Assembly (NCBI GenBank): GCA_010279815.1
Contig: QEOQ01000559.1
Location: forward strand, 90,636 to 154,635
DNA from: Brachionus plicatilis
Lineage: Eukaryota > Rotifera > Eurotatoria > Ploima > Brachionidae
DNA length: 64,000 nucleotides
Direction: 5' to 3'
The position numbers were made by a program, and so were the translations under genes. Shown here piece by piece: positions 57,600 through 64,000 of the stretch. The stretch's first letter is position 1, and the number at the start of each line of letters is the position of its first letter. The notes below the pieces were generated by a model. It was not told the DNA's origin, did no database searches, and worked only from the letters and a program-made list of their open reading frames with translations.

Positions 57600-60500
57600 T
57601 CAAAGGCTTCCCATGGGAAAAGAAAGTTTTTGCTGATAAATAAAATTTTTACCTGAGCTCTTCCTTGTAGCTCCATTGCTTCTCGAACCATTCTATTTGC
57701 CTCTGAAACAATTGCCTTAATATTTTCCACAATGATAATATTTTGCTTATTTACACCAATATTTGATACAAGATCATCTAATATTATGTTCAGGAATTCG
57801 ATTAAGTTATACATTGAGTAGCTACTTTTGGAGAAAATAAACTGACAAGTGTTATTTAGTTGGTTGATGAGATCAGCTATGTTGTCTGATATTGGAATTT
57901 TGGTTTCTCTAAAATTGTTTAAAAGTAAGCAAACGCATCCCATGGTCAAATGGCCCTTAAATATCCGCAGTGCGGAAGAGTCATTGGGCAAAAATGAAAT
58001 CAAATAGATAATTCTGTGGTAAAAATTGCTTTGTTTAAAATTTTCTTTATTTTTATCAATTTGCTCTTCAACCATGGTCAAAATTATTGAACTCAAATGC
58101 TTCATGTTTTCTTCAATTGATTCGGAATTGTAAGCTTCGAATAAAGACGAAAACAAGATGGGCATATCGGGGTTGACTCCGCATATTTTGTTGTAATTCG
58201 AGTCCAAAATTATCAAGCAAAGGAGACAAAAAATAAAATCAATTTCTTCTTTGGCATAGAGTGACTTTCTTCAAAAAATTAAAATAATTTTTTCTTATTT
58301 CAGAAATTGTTTTTCTCTAAATTTACTTTGAATGCAATGAATTCATAAGCAAAGTCATCAAATTTGTTAAGATTAGTTCCATGTTTGATGAATTGTGAGA
58401 AATGCTGCAAGATGAATTTTTCGAATTTTTCAAAACCTCTTCAAAGCTTAATAAAATTGTTATTTTTTTATAGTTTGGTTTAGGGGATCAAAAAATCCTT
58501 TTAGTCCTCAACGTGAATAAAATCTATTATTCTTTTGAAGATCCTAGAGTAACTATCTAAAGTTTTACATTCTAAATAAGATTTTTTTTTTAAAAATTGG
58601 AATTTTTTTTCATTTAGATTTTTTTTTAAATTTAATGACAAACAATTAGACTCTTAAAATGGTGAAAATAAATAGAAAAATAAAATTCATTATATTATTG
58701 ATATATTGAATAATTGATAAACATAATTATGTTTTATTCAAAAAAAAAAAAACCAGAGTTGTTTAAAAGTCACTACCTGGAACGGGAAAAAATTCATGTG
58801 GCCGGACTTTAAATCTTTTTTTTTTAAATCCAAGTCCGGACCATTCACGAAACTAATTTTAAACTTTTAGAAAAAAATTTATTCAATTTTTTATCATTTT
58901 GTTCTGTTCTTTTGTACTGAACTTCACAAAACCGAATTACACATAAACTTGTACTTTTTTTAAAATCGTAAATAAAGCCATAAACATGAAAAAACACAAA
59001 AAAAATATTTAAATTAATTTTTACATTTGTGACAAAAACAAAAAATTTATTTTAGTATTGATGCTTCTTCTTTTTCTAAATAAAAAATTTTGGCATTGTG
59101 AACTATGGTACAAAAAACAAAAACAAAATATTAAAAATGCCAAAGCTTAAGTTCTGAAGGACCAAAAGATGTTCAGTAAATTGTAGCAGCTGATGCATTC
59201 TTTGTACCACCAATATACTGATTCTGCAAAAATCTGCAATAAATCTGCAAGATTCAGAAAATTGTGAATTTGGGATATTATGTTATATTAAAAATCCAAC
59301 TCAACTTTAAGTGGTGGTGCAGAGGATGTATCAGTTGCTAAAATTTACAGAACATGTTTTGGTCCGTCAGAACTTAAGCTTTGGCATTTTAAATATTTTG
59401 TTTTAGTTTTTTGTACCAAAATTCAAAATGCCAAAATTTTTAGATAATTTTAAATTTAGATTTTTCTTCCTAAAAATTAAGGTTCATGTCCACTATGTGT
59501 TCAAGTGTTCAAAACAAAATGTGATGATATGCATTCAGAATATGATTTTTAATATTGATCACATTTTTAACAATAAAAATAGATAAAAAAATTAAAATTA
59601 AAAAAGGAGATTCACCTTATATGGTACAGATTTTTTGGTTTAGTTAGTGAGCCAGAGAGTCCCCCTATCCAAAAATTAAAAGGGACTGAGTCTCTCTTTT
59701 AAAAGCTTTATTTTTTCAATAAATTAGTTTATAAATTTTTTAACTTATAAACGATGGAATTTGACACTAACATTAATTGTTAATATATAAAGAAGGTTTC
59801 ATTAGATTTAAAAAAATGAGTTCCCTTTTGTTACAAAATTTTTCAAATAAATAACAATAAATTTTTCGTAAATTATACTTATTAAAAAGTTTGGCTGTTA
59901 GTTTGGTCTCTCGATTGTTGAACTTTTTATGTAAATTCAATCTAACAAAATGTAATTTTGTTTTAAAAAATTTTCCACTTCTCTAGGCTCTCTATTTGAA
60001 AATGTCTGGATACGCCTCTGGTTTTTTGGAACGAAAGGAGCAAATTCAATGTTCAAAAACCATTCCAAATTTGAAAAATTTTCAATCAATTAAATCTTAA
60101 AATTTAACGCAATAAAAATTTTCAAAAATTTAGGATAAAAATTAAATTTTTGACTGAAAATCCAATTTTCTTCGTTTAATTTTTCTATTCAATTAAAAAG
60201 ATTTCTAATTTGAAATTTTAGAGTTATTATTTTCAAATAAATATTAAAATCCTACACAATTTATTTTAAATGATTGAATTGTTAAAAAATATTTTTTTTT
60301 AAAATTTAAAAATAAAAATAAAAACCTGGAATTTTGGTTAAATTTTTCCATAGAAACATTTTTGAAGTACTCGTTCATTTTTTCTTTGCTTAAGCCTTGA
60401 ACAAAATAAAAATTTAAAAATTTAAAAAAAAAAAAAAATTTACCTAAGAACTTGAAAACCGTAAAAAGAAGCTCTGCCCCAAAATGCCACTTGACTTCAT

Positions 60501-61410
60501 CTAATTTTTCCTTTTAAAATTTTAGTAAAATTGAATGAATTTTTGAGCCTAACTTTTTTACTTCTAAAAGCATACTGTTCAGTGTTCCAAAAACAGAAAT
60601 TATTTTTACACTTGATTTTTGTGTCAGACAATTTAGAAGAAGCAAATCAATGGCTGATTTTTTCATATCGTTTTTGGGAATTTGTTCAAAGAATCTGTAA
60701 AATCTTATCGGATCTACTTGATTTGTTACCAAAGTTTGGAGACAATTTTCATCATTAACACCACGATTTTGATTTTTAACAATTGTTTTGAAATTATTTG
60801 AAAAAAACTCCATTGGAAAAAGATAGGAATCTGCTTGTAAGGCTTGAACTGAGAAAATTTGATCCAATATTGGCTTATATGATATCAATGGGTCCACACA
60901 AGTGTCAAGTTTGTTCAAAAGATTTAGTTGATTATCATCAAGTCGAATGTTGTCTAAAAAATTTATATTTATATTTATTTTTAGAGTAAAAAAAATTACC
61001 GCTAATTTCTTCATCACTAACAACTTGGCCAAGATTATCGAAGTGAACTCCATCCCCATTGATAATATTCTTTAAATTAAATTGAAATTTTTTATTGTAA
61101 CCAAAAATAATTCTTATCTTACATCCATTTCTTTTTTATTCTCTGCATATTGAGTAAATTGTTTCTAAATTTAAAATCTTAATTACCAATAATTTTTTTA
61201 AAGTCGAGAGAAACTCACAATTTTTTCTCTAAAGTCATTGATTCTTTTGAACGCATTCTTTCATAAGCAAAATTAAAATTAAATTTCAAATTTATACAAA
61301 CTTTTTACTTTGGGTGATTGGCAGCGATTTTTTTTGCACGATAAAGATGGACTTGAATTGATGTTATCGGAGAGAGAGACGTCTGGTAAAATGTCTAGAT
61401 CGTCTTCCAT
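57600..61410 (-). CDS. helical-repeat protein, possibly SLF2/FAM178-like
   Basis: Ten exons with clean GT-AG borders and consistent phases: 61410-61309, 61257-61219, 61164-61123, 61069-61000, 60953-60610, 60510-60444, 60395-60326, 58438-58327, 58264-57653 and 57632-57600. They encode 496 aa. The N-terminus is acidic and disordered (MEDDLDILPDVSLSDNINSS). The rest is an all-helical, Leu-rich domain without Cys or metal motifs, with blocks such as LDTCVDPLISYKPILDQIF, DEVKWHFGAELLFTVFKFLG, IIYLISFLPNDSSALRIFKG, SMYNLIEFLNIILDDLV and ANRMVREAMELQGRAQ. The order (W-x-x-x-L, LPxxSxxLRxxxGHL, then a YxxxxLxxxLxxIL segment) resembles what I recall of the SLF2/FAM178 C-terminal domain, which loads SMC5/6 at damaged DNA. 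That is a memory-based impression, not a search. Intron 7 is 1.9 kb with MITEs. The name is uncertain; the gene is not. Confidence 0.82.
58752..58860. repeat. CAGAGTTGTTTAAAAGT family fragment, second copy
   Basis: CAGAGTTGTTTAAAAGTCAC at 58755 followed by GGCCGGACTTTAAATC and AAATCCAAGTCCGGACC, in intron 7 of the SLF2-like gene. Confidence 0.6.
59083..59442. mobile_element. MITE with about 130-bp inverted arms
   Basis: The left arm (AAATTTTGGCATTGTGAACT, ATGCCAAAGCTTAAGTTCTG, TTCTTTGTACCACCA) is repeated in inverse on the right (TGGTGGTGCAGAGGATGTAT, CAGAACTTAAGCTTTGGCAT, TTTTGTACCAAAATTC). Sits in intron 7 of the SLF2-like gene. Confidence 0.85.
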
Positions 61411-63711
61411 TTTTGATTTTCTTTTTATAAAAATTAGAATAATTATTTTTTATATTACAAGTTATTTTCAAATTTAAATTTGAAACCGACCAAAATTTAA
61501 GTCAGTTATGAAACTTTTATTTTTATTTATTTAAGCAATATTTTAAGGTTAGTTTTAAATAAAAGGATAATTGTATTTTATTTCTAAATGGATTTAGTTT
61601 TTAAAAAAAAATAGTTAACCAGAAATTTTTAGTTTATTCAAAGGGCAAAGCGAGTAATTTTAATTTTAAAGGAGATAAAGTTTGACATAATTTAAAATTA
61701 AATTATTAATTTCCTAAAATTTAAAAATAATGGAAAGAAAATTTTTAACAAAGTTGCAGCATTAGGTAAAATATTTCCTTGCAAAATAAAAATATACATA
61801 AACATTTTAATTAACATGTGTTAAAAATCAACCTAAGCCATCGCAAAAATGACATTTTTTCAAATAAAATTTTTCCTTTTTCATAACTTCGTGTTTATTT
61901 TGTGTTTTTTCCATCATTTTTATTTTTTTTTATTTTGTATCATAGGATAATTAAAAATAAAATTTATTTATTCAAATTCGTATCCCCACATGTATCCCCA
62001 CATATCCTTATGTGTATCCTAGGATACATTATTTTTTTTCAACAAAATATTGGGTCTAACCTGTTGTGTGACCAGTGACTTATGTCGATTTTGTGGCAAA
62101 GTATTTTTTTTGACTGGTCACCTAATATGTGGTCAGTAAAAATAATTTTTGAAATAAAAAAATTTTTTTTATGATTTTATTTTTTCTTGTGTGACCATTA
62201 TGTAACATTTATTTTAAATAATTAATTTCCAAAAATAAATAAAAACTACTTATATATCTTTGAGATGTGTTGCATGACATCAAGCTCATTTTTCATCAAT
62301 CTACGCACTCTGGACAACCTATTGGGTTTGCAAAAATTCTCAAGGCTCTTTTTACATCAAATTGGATCTCTCCAGATTGTTTGGAATCCTTGGAAAGTTT
62401 GCGAGTTTTTAAGCTCATATTGTTAGCGGCGTAAAGAACAGTTTAAGCTAACTTAAAACTCCTTGTGTCCTAGTTCTAGTTCTATCTATATATTTAGCCC
62501 AAGTCTAAAAGTTTATTTAAAAAAATTTTTTCATAATATCAAATAACAAATGTCTCTAATAAAGTTGCAATTTCAAATTATACTAGTTGGTACCCGTTGC
62601 TTCGCTGCCGGATTAAAAAAAAATAAAAAATGTTTATTGATAAAACCTTTTTGAAATAAAAAAAACAAAATCGCGGCGGTGAAGTATAGAGCAAAAGAAC
62701 TTAAAGCAAAGCAAATTTTTTTTTAATTTAAAAATTAAAAGACAATTTTGAAATTTTTTAACATGAAATTCAAAAAATCGAGGAAAATTCACTTAAGAGA
62801 TTTGATTCTTTTTTACAATTCAATTTTGAAATTAAAAAAAAACAAATTAAATTAAAAATTTGTTCAAATTTAAAATATTTTTAAAAATGAAAGAATACAT
62901 TTTTAAAAATATATTACTTTTTAATGTATTAATTATTAATAAATAGTTATTAATATTTTTTTATTTTTGTTTTTCTATTAATTTAGAAAAATAAATGTGA
63001 TCAAGGGTCTTTTTAATTTCCAAAAACATAAATTAGGATAAAGAATTTTTTTTGAAATAAAATTAAGTTTGGAATAAATTAATAAAATAAAATTATTTAT
63101 TCCTTTGATTTTGATTGAAATGAGTCATTTTCAAAAGTGCTGCGGATAAGCAACAAAAAATTTGAAAGAAATAATTTTAGTCAATTTGAATAAAAAATGA
63201 CTATTCTTTAAAGCCAAATCGATTATTTTAAATTTTCAAAAAAAATGATACCTGTCAATCAGGGATACTAAAAATTAACCAAAAATTTAACTGACCAACT
63301 TTGAGAACGTCAAAAAAAAATTCTAATATTTTGTCAACAAGAATTTGCTTGGCATTCATCTAATATAATAAACTAGCTTGATTAAATTAAAAAAAAAATA
63401 TTAAAAATAGAAAATCATTAAAAAATAATTATTCTTTTTTATTAAATTAATTTCAAAAATTCATATCGAATTTTTAAATTTATTTTTGATCTAAAATAAA
63501 CAAAATGATTAATGACAAAAATATTAAAATTTTTAATTTTCAATTTTTGATTACTTTATAGACGTCTACTAATTTAAGAAAAAAAAATTATAAATTTAAA
63601 CTCAAAATTATCTAACTTGTGATTTTCTAATTAGAAATGAACAAGAAATAGAGAGAATCAAATTTTTCAAATTACTTAGACAACGGTAATTCAAACAAAG
63701 ACAATCAAACA
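61411..63711. other. shared upstream region of the SLF2-like gene and INPP5F
   Basis: The two genes diverge from this 2.3-kb stretch, so both promoters lie here; no motif can be assigned. At 62583, CTAGTTGGTACCCGTTGCTT then CGCTGC looks like a transposon terminus of the widespread ACCCGTGCTTCGC type. 61981-62035 has repeated ATCCCCACATG/TATCCTAGGATA words. Confidence 0.45.
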
Positions 63712-64000
63712 ATGTTCAAATTGTTCAAAACAAAATCACGCTCCAACAATTTGGCTCCCCATTACATTCTCAGTCCAAATAGTGACCACCAGGAAAGCGC
63801 CAGTCTTTGGTTCAACCGAACCTCAGGCCAAATTTACATCAAAAAATTTTGCCAAACTGGCGACTTCGAGCTTGCTGCCGAACAGCCAATATTCGGCTTT
63901 GTCGGAAAATTTCAAGTCAACCAAAACCATTCACCCAAGCTGATTTTCATCAAAAGAGCTGACATTGTGGGAAAACTCAAGGTAAAAAATGAGGAGCACA
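63712..64000 (+). CDS. INPP5F: SAC2/INPP5F phosphoinositide phosphatase, N-terminal part
   Basis: The ORF opens at the ATG at 63712 and runs off the window edge. The first 96 residues include NNLAPHYILSPNSDHQES, SLWFNRTSGQIYIKKF, then QPIFGFVGKFQVNQ and KLIFIKRADIVGKL. The HYIL start, the aromatic-Arg stretch, the PIxxGxxGK block and the LIxIKxxxxVGKL block follow the INPP5F/SAC2 N-terminus in order. SAC2 removes the 4-phosphate from PtdIns4P on early endosomes. The catalytic CX5R motif lies beyond the window. A possible donor (AAG/GTAAAA) at 63982 leaves it open whether the last 18 bases are coding; the reading on (KVKNEEH) is plausible too. Noticeably less AT-rich than its surroundings. Confidence 0.82.
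   Translation, partial: MFKLFKTKSRSNNLAPHYILSPNSDHQESASLWFNRTSGQIYIKKFCQTGDFELAAEQPIFGFVGKFQVNQNHSPKLIFIKRADIVGKLKVKNEEH

Overview
The window is nuclear DNA from an invertebrate animal. It is very AT-rich, with genes split by short (about 45-60 bp) GT-AG introns and intergenic space filled by decayed DNA transposons, foldback MITEs and LINE fragments. There are no bacterial features, no tRNA or rRNA that I can see, and the standard genetic code fits the host genes. Compact introns, AT-richness and the hAT/MULE/mariner/LINE mix would suit a rotifer-like or similar small-genome metazoan, but I cannot assign a species. One assembly gap of 212 N lies at 13819-14030.

Host genes I could reconstruct exon by exon, with intact reading phases: (1) phospholipid scramblase A at 11324-12408 (+), 7 exons; (2) scramblase B at 23287-24369 (-), an almost identical inverted copy including its introns; (3) a divergent third scramblase C at about 37854-43830 (-), with a 5 kb intron; (4) TYW3, the wybutosine tRNA-modification methyltransferase, at 47298-52365 (-), 6 exons and 264 aa; (5) a 10-exon, 496-aa helical protein at 57600-61410 (-) that resembles the C-terminal domain of SLF2/FAM178; (6) the 5' end of an INPP5F/SAC2 phosphoinositide phosphatase at 63712 to the window edge (+); (7) two small paralogous cysteine-rich genes at 7481-7822 and 31541-31877 (-).

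Layout: 1-7400 holds an AT-hook/zinc-ribbon ORF, MITEs, pogo-like ends and a dead mariner. 7480-12410 holds a Cys-rich gene, a MITE and scramblase A. 12.4-23.2 kb is a transposon graveyard between the inverted scramblase copies: a hAT nested in a MITE, a LINE reverse transcriptase whose YADD motif is split by a MITE, an internally deleted MULE and a LINE tail. 24.4-37.8 kb holds MULE and Tc1 remnants, the second Cys-rich gene, a near-perfect 0.77 kb foldback and a Tigger-like MITE. 37.8-43.9 kb is scramblase C, with an unidentified ORF on the opposite strand inside its large intron. 44-52.4 kb is TYW3 and its repeat-filled introns. 53.4-56.9 kb has two hAT elements with clear 8-bp target duplications. 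57.6-64 kb is the SLF2-like gene and INPP5F, divergently arranged.

The host genes do not form a pathway. Three scramblases and an inositol phosphatase act on membrane lipids, but their proximity looks like local duplication, not functional clustering. Nothing here is clearly a new molecular system. The most unusual items are the inverted scramblase pair with identity ending at the coding borders, the Cys-rich gene pair, and several unclassified ORFs.
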